Shown piece after piece: positions 28,155 through 36,834 of a stretch of 64,000 nt of DNA. Source of the DNA: Pseudomonadota bacterium (lineage in GTDB: Bacteria; Pseudomonadota; Gammaproteobacteria; Acidiferrobacterales; UBA6901); contig JAJYEE010000001.1 of NCBI GenBank assembly GCA_021790335.1, forward strand, positions 93,873-157,872. Direction: 5' to 3'. Position 1 is the stretch's first letter, and the number at the start of each line of letters is the position of its first letter. The notes beneath the pieces were generated by a model. That model saw only the letters and a program-made list of their open reading frames with translations. It searched no databases and had not been told where the DNA came from. The translations under genes and the position numbers were made by a program.

Positions 28155-28801
28155 ATGGTTCTGCCGGAAGCGGGTCTGACCGTCTGCCCGTGGCTACCGA
28201 GGCGTTGACGGGCTATCTTGAAGAGATGCTGCGCGACAGCGCCGTGGCGCCGGATCTGGCAGGGTCGTCGACGGAAACAGATGCCCATGAACTGTCCGCG
28301 TCCCCGTTAACAACGGGTCCGTTGCCCGGGGACGCGCCGCGTGCGGACGACACGCCCGGCGGTGAGACGGCGCGCGCAATGGCGGTGCAGGTTTTCAGCC
28401 TGGCGGGTCTCAATCTGGCGCTGCCTTCCGGCAGGGTCAAGAACATCGTGGATGCGCTGAATCTCACCACTTCAGCTGCCGATTCCCTGCCCTGGGTGAT
28501 GGGCACGCTTGGCGTTGCCGACATTAACATCAAGGTCGTGAATCTGTGCGGCTTTATCTTGCCGCCCGAGCGGCAACCACTTGCCTGGCGGCCCAGTACC
28601 ATAATCGTACTCCAAGGTAGCTGCTGGGGGCTTGGCTGTGACGGGTATCTTGCAGCGCACAGTCTCGAGCCCGACGAAGTGCTCTGGCGCACGGCCCGGA
28701 CCCGGCGCTCCTGGCTTGCCGGCACGGTGTCCAGATTTGGCTATGCTCTTATAGATGTCGACGCATTGATTGCGCTGTTTGACCGCCAGACAAAGTCTTG
28801 A
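28151..28801 (+). CDS. CheW-like domain protein (accessory, ParA-adjacent)
   Basis: The 216-residue product has about 75 disordered N-terminal residues (Ser/Thr/Pro/Asp-rich). A divergent CheW fold follows (QVFSLAGLNLALPSGRVKNI; PWVMGTLGVADINIKVVNLC; WLAGTVSRFGYALIDVDALI). It lacks the tight CheW match of the gene at 28955. A corresponding protein (PA1463-like) lies at the same place in Pseudomonas. I infer that it ties the ParA protein to chemoreceptor arrays. GTG start overlapping the parA stop. Confidence 0.75.
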   Translation: MNGSAGSGSDRLPVATEALTGYLEEMLRDSAVAPDLAGSSTETDAHELSASPLTTGPLPGDAPRADDTPGGETARAMAVQVFSLAGLNLALPSGRVKNIVDALNLTTSAADSLPWVMGTLGVADINIKVVNLCGFILPPERQPLAWRPSTIIVLQGSCWGLGCDGYLAAHSLEPDEVLWRTARTRRSWLAGTVSRFGYALIDVDALIALFDRQTKS

Positions 28802-28809
28802 CAACATGC

Positions 28810-28825
28810 TGGCACGGATCCTGCA
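28810..28825 (+). promoter_or_regulatory. sigma-54 promoter of cheW
   Basis: The sequence TGGCAC-GGATC-CTGCA has the perfect -24 element and one mismatch (C for T) in the -12 element. It begins nine bases after the preceding stop. The predicted start near 28837 leaves a leader of about 118 bases before the cheW ATG at 28955. The leader contains a direct repeat CAGGGACGG at 28871-28879 and 28890-28898. Confidence 0.8.
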
Positions 28826-28954
28826 ACCTAGTGATATAAATGTCAGAAAATTGGCGCTATCGTTCGGCCCCAGGGACGGCCTCATGTGTCAGGGACGGAC
28901 GGCCGTAATGAAAGGGTGGCGGCGCCAAGGGTACAGTTTCCAGGAGTGCAGGCA

Positions 28955-29428
28955 ATGAATCAGGCGGTACAGGCCCTTCCAAATCCTGTTGCCCAGTGGG
29001 TGACCTTCCGGCTCGACCTCGAGACCTATGGCATCAACGTGATGCAGGTGCAGGAGGTGTTGCGTGTCAGCGAGATCACCCCGGTCCCGGGATCGCCGGA
29101 TTTTGTCCTGGGCATAATCAACCTGCGTGGCCACGTGGTCACGGTGGTCGACGCACGGCGCCGATTTAATCTTGCAGTTCTCCAGACAAGCGATGAGTCG
29201 CGCATCGTGATCGCGGAGATCGGGGGACAGGTCGTGGGGATGCTTGTCGACAGTGTGGCCGAAGTGCTGGAATTGCGCGCCGAACAGATTGAGACGCCAC
29301 CCAACGTCGGAAACGAGGAAAAGGCACGTTTTGTACAGGGTGTCTGCAGTCATGACGGCGAACTCCTGATCCTCATCGACCTAAATCAGCTCCTGGGTGA
29401 TGTGGCAGTCCAGGGCGCCGGGTCCTGA
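28955..29428 (+). CDS. cheW: Chemotaxis coupling protein CheW
   Basis: The 157-residue product has the full CheW fold: VTFRLDLETYGINVMQVQEV, ITPVPGSPDFVLGIINLRGH, VVTVVDARRRF, MLVDSVAEVLEL, and a C-terminal LLILIDLNQLL. It joins CheA to receptors. ATG 28955 has CAGGAG eight bases upstream and is preferred over ATG 28886, which lacks a ribosome site and adds a non-conserved leader. It is transcribed from the sigma-54 promoter at 28810, probably with the next two genes. Confidence 0.95.
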   Translation: MNQAVQALPNPVAQWVTFRLDLETYGINVMQVQEVLRVSEITPVPGSPDFVLGIINLRGHVVTVVDARRRFNLAVLQTSDESRIVIAEIGGQVVGMLVDSVAEVLELRAEQIETPPNVGNEEKARFVQGVCSHDGELLILIDLNQLLGDVAVQGAGS

Positions 29429-29481
29429 GGTGCCGTTTTCGAAGCAGCGGTTGGTTGCGGTGCAGACCGCGGAGGGACGCA

Positions 29482-29667
29482 ATGCCGGATCTCGGTGACT
29501 TACAGCCTCCATCTCCAGCGAGACCCGCGCGCCCCTTTGACCCCAAGGACCAGCAGCGCCGCCAGCCGCGCCCTCCACCGCAGGATAAACCTGCGCGGGC
29601 ACCGAATGACGGAGGCGGATCTTCCCGCGATCATATCGACGAGTATGCAGACCCGAGGCAGTTCTGA
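29482..29667 (+). CDS. Small proline-rich protein between cheW and the DUF2802 gene
   Basis: This is a 61-residue open frame with a strong GGAGGG ribosome site six bases before ATG 29482. Its stop overlaps the next start (TGATG). It is hydrophilic and disordered: Pro, Arg, Gln and Asp dominate (ARPFDPKDQQRRQPRPPPQD) and the tail reads HIDEYADPRQF. No membrane or enzymatic motif is present. Coupling on both sides suggests a real gene co-expressed with cheW; its function is unknown. Confidence 0.7.
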   Translation: MPDLGDLQPPSPARPARPFDPKDQQRRQPRPPPQDKPARAPNDGGGSSRDHIDEYADPRQF

Positions 29668-30125
29668 TGAAGACTGAACTGATGATGGTTCTAGGTGTTG
29701 CTGCCCTGGTTGTAGGTGCGGTCCTGCAGATGGTGCTTGCGGCCATGGGTCAGCGCGCCCAGCGCCGTATGTATGCGCATCTGGATGCAACGCAGGGATT
29801 GCAAGCAGATCTGGCAGCGATCCGTGCCGAGGCGGCAGGGTTGGCGAAACGGCTGGGGCAGGTAGAGCGCGAGCTCACTCGCGTTTCCGAGTCCGCCGAG
29901 AAGCCCGGTCGCCAGGAGATCTACGATCACTCCTACGCGGTTGCGGCAAGATTGGTGCGCGAAGGCGCAGACGCCGCCGAACTGGTCGCCAGCTGTGGAC
30001 TTGTCCGGGGCGAAGCCGAGCTGATGATGCGGCTCTATGGTACCGGTGTTGCCGCGAGGGACGTCCCGAAGGCGGGATCTATCGGAAAGCCGAGCGCGCC
30101 GCGTCCCGCCCGCGCCGCCGGTTAG
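29667..30125 (+). CDS. DUF2802-type membrane-anchored protein of the chemotaxis cluster
   Basis: The 152-residue product has an N-terminal membrane helix (about 5-28, MVLGVAALVVGAVLQMVLAA), a coiled coil (about 45-85, IRAEAAGLAKRLGQVERELT), and a short C-terminal helical motif (YAVAARLVREGADAAELVAS, CGLVRGEAELMMRLYG) resembling a small DNA-binding-like helix pair. DUF2802 proteins occur after cheW in Pseudomonas (PA1465-like). Function is unknown. A 157-bp spacer without a recognised gene follows. Confidence 0.75.
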   Translation: MKTELMMVLGVAALVVGAVLQMVLAAMGQRAQRRMYAHLDATQGLQADLAAIRAEAAGLAKRLGQVERELTRVSESAEKPGRQEIYDHSYAVAARLVREGADAAELVASCGLVRGEAELMMRLYGTGVAARDVPKAGSIGKPSAPRPARAAG

Positions 30126-30282
30126 GCCAGTCGTTGACCATCGTGCTGATACAGGGTGCGAGGCGGTTTGCGGTAGAGTGCAGATGTTGCGGCGTGCGCG
30201 AACCGGCCTTGTCCAGGAGCGAGGTTCTGAAATATGGGCGCGGGGTCGGGTTTCGTGCGCCCGACAAAACGAATAAGAAGAA

Positions 30283-31203
30283 ATGGTGATGCCCGAACAA
30301 CTACAAATCGACGTTGACGCCGCATCGGCAGCGACCAAGGCTGCCGGATCGGTTACCGTTGGTGATGGCTCGCGAGGATCTGGATCTGGTCCGGTGGATC
30401 TCCTGGCGCGGCTTCAGACGACACTGGACGTTGGACAGTTGGTCCGGATTTTCGCCGCCTCGATCCAGCCGGTAATTCCGCATGCCAGTCTCAGTTACGG
30501 CAACCTGATCCAGGAAATAGCGGTGGAAACCGGCAAGCCTCAAACGCACTCGTGTACCTATCGCCTGGCGCTCGGTGATGAAGCGCTGGGTTACCTTGTC
30601 GTGACGCGCGCCACGCCATTTCGGCGCGAAGAGACCGTGCTGTTCGAAAACCTGCTGGTCACCCTGGCTTTCCCGCTGCGCAATGCACTGATGTATCAAC
30701 GCGCGTTGCAGTCGGCACTCAGGGATCCGCTCACCGGCCTGTACAACCGCTCGGCGATGGATTCCGCCCTGAGCCGGGAGATTCTGCTTGCCAGGCGCAA
30801 CAGCGCCCCGCTGTCTCTGATCATCCTGGATATCGATAATTTCAAGGATATCAATGACAGCTATGGCCATGCGACCGGCGATGCAGTAATCAAGACACTT
30901 TCCAATCGTCTGATCGATTGTGCGCGCAAGAGCGATATTCTTTCGCGCTTTGGCGGTGAAGAATTTTCCATCCTGATGAACAGCACCGACCAATACGGCG
31001 CGCGTTTGCTGGCAGAACGCATCTGTCTCGCGGTGCGCGCCACGCACTGCCAGACGGCGGGCGGCAGCGTCCGTTTCACGGTAAGTGCCGGAGTCGCAAC
31101 GCTGCGCGTGCAAGAGAGCGAACGGCACTTTTTTGAGCGTGCCGACGCCGCGCTGTACGAAGCCAAGCGCTCGGGCCGCGACCGAGTCTGCCTCGCGCCA
31201 TGA
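30283..31203 (+). CDS. Diguanylate cyclase (GGDEF) with N-terminal sensory region
   Basis: The 306-residue product has a GAF-like N-terminal region (about 35-140) and a C-terminal GGDEF domain. The latter starts DPLTGLYNRSAMDSALSREI and has the active-site motif GGEEF in ILSRFGGEEFSIL. The inhibitory I-site RKSD lies five residues before it, so c-di-GMP feedback is expected. It lacks membrane segments. Location at the end of the flagellar/chemotaxis block suggests a role in the motile-to-sessile switch. The start could be 30283 or the ATG six bases later; neither has a strong ribosome site. Confidence 0.9.
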   Translation: MVMPEQLQIDVDAASAATKAAGSVTVGDGSRGSGSGPVDLLARLQTTLDVGQLVRIFAASIQPVIPHASLSYGNLIQEIAVETGKPQTHSCTYRLALGDEALGYLVVTRATPFRREETVLFENLLVTLAFPLRNALMYQRALQSALRDPLTGLYNRSAMDSALSREILLARRNSAPLSLIILDIDNFKDINDSYGHATGDAVIKTLSNRLIDCARKSDILSRFGGEEFSILMNSTDQYGARLLAERICLAVRATHCQTAGGSVRFTVSAGVATLRVQESERHFFERADAALYEAKRSGRDRVCLAP

Positions 31204-31257
31204 CCGGATGGGCCCCCTGCAATAGACGACCTGCAGTGTGGTGCTAAGTCCGCTTCA

Positions 31258-31584
31258 TCAAGCTTCGCGGGGCTGGGCGTCAGCGCTCTTGCCGCTGAGT
31301 CGGTAGGCGAAAGCGATGACTTCCGCTACCGCCACATACAGGCTCGCGGGAATCTCGTCGCCCAGGTCAATCCTTGACAGCAACTGCAGAAGATCGGCAT
31401 CTTCGCGCAACGGGATGCCATGTTCGCGTGCGATCGCCAAAATTCGTTCCGCCACCTCCCCTTCGCCCTTGGCTGTGACACGCGGCGCACCTTTACCATC
31501 GTAGCGCAGTGCTACGGCGCTGGTGCGAGAATGGGCAGATTCCGGCGTGATGGGATCGCCATCGTGAGGGCCGTCGCTGCTCAT
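31258..31584 (-). CDS. flhX: FlhB C-terminal domain protein (FlhX/EscU-like)
   Basis: The 108-residue product covers only the cytoplasmic C-terminal part of FlhB: SAVALRYDGKGAPRVTAKGE, then REHGIPLREDADLLQLLSRI and IPASLYVAVAEVIAFAYRLS. It aligns with the portion of the local FlhB that follows the NPTH cleavage site. NPTH itself is absent (RTS precedes AVALRYD), as are the membrane helices. Stand-alone FlhX proteins are known to replace or modulate the cleaved FlhB domain in some bacteria. ATG 31584 overlaps the stop of the FliK-like gene (ATGA). An upstream in-frame start at 31653 is unlikely. Confidence 0.85.
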   Translation of the reverse strand: MSSDGPHDGDPITPESAHSRTSAVALRYDGKGAPRVTAKGEGEVAERILAIAREHGIPLREDADLLQLLSRIDLGDEIPASLYVAVAEVIAFAYRLSGKSADAQPREA

Positions 31585-32879
31585 GCCCGGGTATCCAGAA
31601 GTTTTTCGGGCATCCGGACGTGCGCCGATGCCGGCGCCTTCCCGCAATAACAACCCATGGCACCCACGGCCAGACCGGCTTGCGTCATGCCGGCGCGGAG
31701 CTCTTCAAGATGTATCGCAAACAGAGCGGCCGTGTCCGGCCGTTCAGCCCAGACGGTCGCCGAGATCTGGCCACCGTGGAGGGTCAGGCGCACATGTACC
31801 GGACCGAGGTTGCTTGGCTCAAGCCCAAGGCTCACCGACCACGATCGGAGTTCCTGCGAGTGGCCGCGCCGATCGTCGGCTTCGACTTGCAGACGCAGGA
31901 CGTCGACCCGGTCTTCGCGGCGAACTGGCAGGTCGATCACCCACATTGGTGTGCCGCCATGTTCAGCCGGTAGCGACGACAGCTGATTCATCTGCAGGCG
32001 CGCAAGCGCGGCTTCCACCTGATGAACCGGTGCCTTTCCTGTTAGGTCAGGCGGAAGCTGTAGCGGGGGCGATGCGGATACGGAATTCTGGCCTGGAGGT
32101 TTGGTCGTAATGGAACTCTGGACCAGAAGTGATGTGTTGCTGACCGAAGGCAATGAATTCTGGACCAAGGGGGCTGCCTGCATGGAACCCCGAGCCGGAA
32201 CTGCATCGCCACGAGCTGGCGGGAGGGCACTGCCGCCAAATTCGGACCCGGCGGCAGCGGGATCCGTGGTTGATTCACGCAACGCACTGGTCAGGCGCAG
32301 CAGCCCGGCCTTGAAGTCGGCCACAGAAATGCCGGCCGCACTCCCGCTTTCGTTGGCGGCGGCTAAAAGGCGCGACTCGAGAAACAAGCCGGAGTTGAGT
32401 ACCGCGGTCTTGAGTCCGGCGGGGCGCGCGACCTCCTGGACATCCGGGAGGCTGGTGAGAATCTGTTCAGCGATCCGGAAGACGACCTGCGCCGGCGTGG
32501 CGGTCGATTCTGCCGTGTCGTTGGCAAGTGCCGCGACCACGTCCAACAACGGCTGTAGCGGCTCCTGGAGGGGGAGCACGACCCGCCATGCCTGAGTTTG
32601 CGGATCCTGCTCCGCCGTCGATGGCGCTACCGCGAGCGTTGGTTGTTCTCCAACGCTTACCACCCGCAATGTGAGGGTCGCACCCGGCTTGACGGTCAGC
32701 GAGGTCTGCGCCGTAAAAAGCTGTCCGTTGATGCGCATCGAAACCTGTCCAGAGCCGAGGGCTTCCGCCACGGTGGCAGACAGAATCTCACCTACCTGCC
32801 AGGTGCTTGTCTGTGCCGCGAGCAGTCCCGAAGGGCCAGTCGGCCGGATGGTCAGGTTGTCGCTGATCTGCATAGGCAT
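31581..32879 (-). CDS. Second FliK-like hook-length control domain protein
   Basis: The 432-residue product begins MPMQISDNLTIRPTGPSGLL, with long Ala/Pro/Ser-rich middle regions. The C-terminal Flg_hook-like domain contains SLGLEPSNLGPVHVRLTLHG (compare LNPPHLGPIEVRVAIR in the fliK at 9511) and TAALFAIHLEELRAGMTQAG. It is more distant from canonical FliK and has a Cys pair (GCYCG) near its end. It is translationally coupled to the FlhX gene, so the two probably work together. It is probably transcribed from the 210-bp spacer 32880-33089, divergent from miaB. Confidence 0.8.
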   Translation of the reverse strand: MPMQISDNLTIRPTGPSGLLAAQTSTWQVGEILSATVAEALGSGQVSMRINGQLFTAQTSLTVKPGATLTLRVVSVGEQPTLAVAPSTAEQDPQTQAWRVVLPLQEPLQPLLDVVAALANDTAESTATPAQVVFRIAEQILTSLPDVQEVARPAGLKTAVLNSGLFLESRLLAAANESGSAAGISVADFKAGLLRLTSALRESTTDPAAAGSEFGGSALPPARGDAVPARGSMQAAPLVQNSLPSVSNTSLLVQSSITTKPPGQNSVSASPPLQLPPDLTGKAPVHQVEAALARLQMNQLSSLPAEHGGTPMWVIDLPVRREDRVDVLRLQVEADDRRGHSQELRSWSVSLGLEPSNLGPVHVRLTLHGGQISATVWAERPDTAALFAIHLEELRAGMTQAGLAVGAMGCYCGKAPASAHVRMPEKLLDTRA

Positions 32880-33089
32880 GGTGGCGGCTTATTTTGGGCC
32901 TACTAGGGCCGGACCAGGATGCTGGCCGGGACCGTGGAATGGTGCGGTATATTAACGTTTAGTTCCAACATCTGTGCTTGTAAACAAAAAACCTGAAAAT
33001 CCGTCATTGGAACGGCTGCCGGTCGACGTCGCCGTGTCGCCAGCTATCCGTTTGCGCTAAACTCGGGTTCCCGATCTCTGGCGTATGCT

Positions 33090-34433
33090 ATGGGCCGCAA
33101 GCTTTATATAAAGACATTTGGGTGCCAAATGAATGACTATGACTCCGCGCGTATGGCCGACCTGTTGCGCGCGACTCATGGCATGGAGACGGTGTCCGAC
33201 CCGGACCAGGCGGATGTGCTTTTGCTCAATACCTGTTCGATCCGTGAGAAGGCCCAGGAAAAAGTATTTACCCAGCTTGGTTTCTGGAAGGCCCTGAAGC
33301 AGTCACGGCCAGAAATCATCATTGGGGTCGGCGGCTGTGTCGCCAGCCAGGAAGGTGATGCCTTGCGCCGCCGGGCGCCGCAGGTGGACGTCGTGTTCGG
33401 GCCGCAGACCCTGCACCGTCTGCCCGAGATGATCGGCGCGGCGTTGCGCGGCAGTGCGCCGTCAGTGGACACGTCGTTTCCGGAAATCGAAAAGTTCGAT
33501 CGCCTTCCGGAACCGCGCGCAGACGGCGTGCGCGCATTCGTCTCTGTCATGGAAGGCTGTAGCAAATACTGCAGCTTTTGCGTCGTGCCTTATACGCGCG
33601 GCGAAGAGTTTAGCCGTCCCTTCGATGATGTGATCGCCGAGGTGGTGGCGCTTGCGGCGCAGGGCGTGCGGGAAGTTACCCTGCTCGGCCAGAACGTCAA
33701 TGCCTATCGCGGAGCACGTCATGGAGGCGGGGTCATCGATCTGGCGGACCTGATTCGCTACGTCGCCGAGGTCGACGGCATTGACCGCATACGCTACACC
33801 ACCTCTCATCCGATCGAATTTTCCGAGGCGCTTATCCAGGTCCATGGCGAGGTGCCGCAGCTCGCCGGACATCTTCACCTGCCTGTGCAAAGCGGGTCTG
33901 ACCGGATTCTCGCCTTGATGAAGCGCGGTCATACCGTCGATGACTACAGAGCAAAGATCGAGCGCCTGCTTTGCGTGCGGCCGGATATCAGCATTACGAG
34001 CGACTTCATCGTCGGGTTTCCTGGCGAGACCGACGATGATTTCCGGGGCACCATGGATCTTATCGAGGAAATCGGATTCGATCAGTCGTTCAGCTTTCTC
34101 TACAGCCCGCGCCCCGGCACACCGGCCGTGCTGCTCGAAGATGACACGCCGCAGTCGGTCAAGGAGGAGCGGCTGGGCATCCTGCAGCAACGCAACGAGG
34201 AGATTGCCACACAGATCAGCCGTCACATGGTCGGGAAAGTTCAGCGTATCCTCGTGGAAGGGCCCGCACGGCGGAACCCGGAACAGCTCTGCGGCCGCAC
34301 CGAGAATAACCGCGTCGTGAATTTTGAAAGCACAGACAGGGGTCTCATCGGGCGCCTTATCGATGTCGAGGTTAGCGAGGCGCTGCACTTTTCGCTGCGC
34401 GGCCGGATCACCGGCGGCGTGGTGGCAGATTGA
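33090..34433 (+). CDS. miaB: tRNA-2-methylthio-N6-dimethylallyladenosine synthase MiaB
   Basis: The 447-residue radical-SAM methylthiotransferase has the auxiliary 4Fe-4S ligands Cys12 (FGCQMN), Cys49 (LLNTCSIR) and Cys83 (GVGGCVA). The radical-SAM triad is Cys157, Cys161 and Cys164 (CSKYCSFC). A C-terminal TRAM domain is present. It adds the methylthio group to i6A37 of tRNAs reading UNN codons. It heads the miaB-phoH-ybeY-corC-lnt block. The 210-bp region upstream (32880-33089) is shared with the divergent FliK-like gene; I could not fix a promoter there. Confidence 0.97.
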   Translation: MGRKLYIKTFGCQMNDYDSARMADLLRATHGMETVSDPDQADVLLLNTCSIREKAQEKVFTQLGFWKALKQSRPEIIIGVGGCVASQEGDALRRRAPQVDVVFGPQTLHRLPEMIGAALRGSAPSVDTSFPEIEKFDRLPEPRADGVRAFVSVMEGCSKYCSFCVVPYTRGEEFSRPFDDVIAEVVALAAQGVREVTLLGQNVNAYRGARHGGGVIDLADLIRYVAEVDGIDRIRYTTSHPIEFSEALIQVHGEVPQLAGHLHLPVQSGSDRILALMKRGHTVDDYRAKIERLLCVRPDISITSDFIVGFPGETDDDFRGTMDLIEEIGFDQSFSFLYSPRPGTPAVLLEDDTPQSVKEERLGILQQRNEEIATQISRHMVGKVQRILVEGPARRNPEQLCGRTENNRVVNFESTDRGLIGRLIDVEVSEALHFSLRGRITGGVVAD

Positions 34434-34464
34434 GTCGCTTCGTGCGACCGGCGGGCTGCGGCAG

Positions 34465-35430
34465 TTGACCGGAAAATCGAAACACATCGAGTTCAGCCTG
34501 ATACCTGCCGATAACGCGCGGCTGGCGAATCTCTGTGGGCGTTTCGATGAGCATATCCGGCAGATCGAGGGACATCTCGGCGTCGAGATCGCGAACCGGG
34601 GCAATGTCTTCCGTGTGACCGGCAGTGCCGGCGTTGCACGCCACGCCGAGCGTCTGCTCAAGGAACTCTATGAGACTACCGCCCTGAACGATAATCTGAC
34701 CCCGGCGGGAGTGCGTTCGGCCCTGCAGCAGATCGAGGCCAAAGGGGCGGGCGCGGATGGCGAAGAAGCCGTTTTGCGAACGCCGAAGTGCGTCATCAGG
34801 GCGCGCACCGTTCATCAGCGTGAATACATCCGCAACATCGTCACGCACGACATCAACTTCGGCATCGGCCCGGCAGGTACCGGAAAAACTTTTCTTGCCG
34901 TGGCGTGTGCGGTCGATGCGCTGGAGCGTGATGAGGTGGGTCGCATCATACTGGTGCGCCCGGCGGTAGAGGCGGGCGAGCGCCTCGGCTTTCTTCCCGG
35001 AGACTTGGAGCAGAAAGTTGATCCCTATCTCCGCCCGCTGTACGACGCTCTCTACGAGATGCTCGGTTTCGAGCGCGTGGCGAGGTTGCTCGAGAAAAAT
35101 GTCATCGAGCTTGCGCCGCTTGCCTACATGCGTGGACGCACGCTCAATGAATCGTTCATTATTCTGGACGAAGCGCAGAACACGACAACCGAGCAGATGA
35201 AGATGTTTCTCACCCGTATCGGTTTCGATGCCAAGGCTGTGATCACCGGCGACATCACGCAGGTCGACCTTCCGCGCGCCCAGAAATCGGGCCTGCGGGA
35301 AGCCATGGAGATCCTTGGTGGAATAGACGGAATCAGTTTCATGCATTTTACTCCCCAGGATGTCGTGCGAAATCCGCTGGTCCAGAGGATCGTCGAGGCC
35401 TATGAATCGCAGCGTGATGACGAGCGCTGA
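34465..35430 (+). CDS. phoH: PhoH-family ATPase (YbeZ)
   Basis: The 321-residue product has an N-terminal RNA-binding-like region (FSLIPADNARLANLCGRFDE) and a P-loop domain with Walker A GIGPAGTGKTFLAVACAVDA and Walker B SFIILDEAQNTTTEQMKMFL. No in-frame ATG lies between the miaB stop and the conserved N terminus. TTG 34465 gives a start close to that of YbeZ and is my choice; an ATG at about 34363, inside miaB, is the alternative. The protein interacts with YbeY in other bacteria and probably helps ribosome/RNA maturation. Confidence 0.9.
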   Translation: MTGKSKHIEFSLIPADNARLANLCGRFDEHIRQIEGHLGVEIANRGNVFRVTGSAGVARHAERLLKELYETTALNDNLTPAGVRSALQQIEAKGAGADGEEAVLRTPKCVIRARTVHQREYIRNIVTHDINFGIGPAGTGKTFLAVACAVDALERDEVGRIILVRPAVEAGERLGFLPGDLEQKVDPYLRPLYDALYEMLGFERVARLLEKNVIELAPLAYMRGRTLNESFIILDEAQNTTTEQMKMFLTRIGFDAKAVITGDITQVDLPRAQKSGLREAMEILGGIDGISFMHFTPQDVVRNPLVQRIVEAYESQRDDER

Positions 35431-35442
35431 CCGGTCGGCACC

Positions 35443-35901
35443 GTGACGCTGCGTGTGCATGTTCAGTACGCGTTTTCCGGTGCTGAGGTTCCGAAAAGAG
35501 CGGCCATCGTGAAATGGGTGCGCGCAGCGCTGGAGGACAGCGCTGTGGAGGGCATGGAGCTTGTTGTGCGCGTCGTGGATGAGGAGGAGAGCGCCGGCCT
35601 GAACCTCCGCTACCGACACAAGCCCGGGCCGACCAACGTATTGTCGTTTTCCTACACGGAGCCAGGAGTGGTGCCGGCTGGGCCAGGTTTGCTCGGGGAT
35701 ATCGTGATCTGCGCTCCGGTGGTTGCTCGCGAAGCGCGGCTACACGGGGGAGATGTGGTGGCGCATTGGGCGCATATGGTGGTTCACGGTATAATGCACC
35801 TGCGAGGTTATGACCATATTCACGAACGCGATGCGAAGATCATGGAACAGATGGAATCCCGGGTTGTCAGGCGGCTGGGTTTCGCGGACCCGTACGCCTG
35901 A
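35443..35901 (+). CDS. ybeY: Endoribonuclease / rRNA maturation factor YbeY
   Basis: The 152-residue product has the UPF0054 zinc motif HGIMHLRGYDH (three His ligands) and the upstream pattern LNLRYRHKPGPTNVLSFSY. It processes 16S rRNA 3' ends and takes part in ribosome quality control. It uses a GTG start 12 bp after the phoH stop. It lies in the conserved phoH-ybeY-corC order. Confidence 0.95.
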   Translation: MTLRVHVQYAFSGAEVPKRAAIVKWVRAALEDSAVEGMELVVRVVDEEESAGLNLRYRHKPGPTNVLSFSYTEPGVVPAGPGLLGDIVICAPVVAREARLHGGDVVAHWAHMVVHGIMHLRGYDHIHERDAKIMEQMESRVVRRLGFADPYA

Positions 35902-35919
35902 ATCTCGCGCGGTCGTACG

Positions 35920-36807
35920 ATGAGCCAGAACAGCGGCGACAACGGCGGCGAAGGCCAGCCGCGCTCGTTCCTAGACCGCCTGGGCATGGCGCTGCTGCGG
36001 GAACCCGGCACGCGCCAGCAACTCGTCGAGGTGTTGCGCGAGGCGCAGGCCCGCGACCTCATGGACCGGGATGCCCTCGACATGATCGAAGGCGTGCTGC
36101 AGGTCTCGGAGATGCAGGTGCGCGATATCATGGTGCCGCGCGCGCAAATGTATGTGGTCGACAAGAATTCGGCGCCCGAGGAATACCTTCCGCGGGTGAT
36201 CGAGACCGGTCATTCACGTTTCCCGGTGGTAGACGGTGACAAGGACAAGGTCGTCGGGATCCTCCTGGCGAAGGACCTGTTGCGGTATTTCTATGGCGGG
36301 AAGCGCAGGAAATCTAGGTTCAGTTTGAACGACTACCTGCGTCCGGCGGTGTTCGTCCCGGAGAGCAAGCGACTAAACGTGCTGCTGCGCGACTTTCGTA
36401 CCAACCGCAACCACATGGCCATCGTTGTGGATGAATACGGTGGAGTGGCAGGCCTTGTGACGATCGAGGATGTGCTCGAGCAGATCGTCGGCGAGATCAA
36501 GGATGAATACGACATCGACGCCGATGACGTAATGATCGTCGAACGGGGAACAGGGGAGTTCGTCGTCAAGGCCCTTACCACGCTGGAGGAAGTCAATTCC
36601 CGTCTGGGAACCGCTTTTACCAACGATGGGGTCGACACGATCGGTGGTCTCGTGGTCACAACGTTTGGCCACCTGCCCCGGCGCGGGGAAAAGACCGATA
36701 TCGGCGGCCTGTGTTTCGAGGTACTGCGTGCCGATAGCCGTCAGGTGCATCTGCTGAAGGTGACTCGGGTCGGGGCGCGGCGCGCGGCCGACGCACCCGG
36801 AACCTAA
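35920..36807 (+). CDS. corC: CBS-domain protein CorC (magnesium/cobalt efflux family)
   Basis: The 295-residue soluble protein has two CBS domains (VRDIMVPRAQMYVVDKNSAP; FRTNRNHMAIVVDEYGGVAG) and a C-terminal CorC_HlyC domain (TLEEVNSRLGTAF; GGLVVTTFGHLPRRGEK). E. coli CorC/YbeX is linked to magnesium/cobalt efflux and ribosome function. It lacks the membrane DUF21 domain of larger relatives. It is followed 27 bp later by lnt. Confidence 0.92.
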   Translation: MSQNSGDNGGEGQPRSFLDRLGMALLREPGTRQQLVEVLREAQARDLMDRDALDMIEGVLQVSEMQVRDIMVPRAQMYVVDKNSAPEEYLPRVIETGHSRFPVVDGDKDKVVGILLAKDLLRYFYGGKRRKSRFSLNDYLRPAVFVPESKRLNVLLRDFRTNRNHMAIVVDEYGGVAGLVTIEDVLEQIVGEIKDEYDIDADDVMIVERGTGEFVVKALTTLEEVNSRLGTAFTNDGVDTIGGLVVTTFGHLPRRGEKTDIGGLCFEVLRADSRQVHLLKVTRVGARRAADAPGT

Positions 36808-36834
36808 GGCCGGCGACGCGGGTCAGATCAGCAG

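Noticed and set aside
1-31203. Sigma-28 (FliA) promoters within the motility block
   Set aside because: I looked for the TAAAGTTT-N11-GCCGATAA pattern; GCCGAT-like pieces occur inside genes but without a -35 partner.
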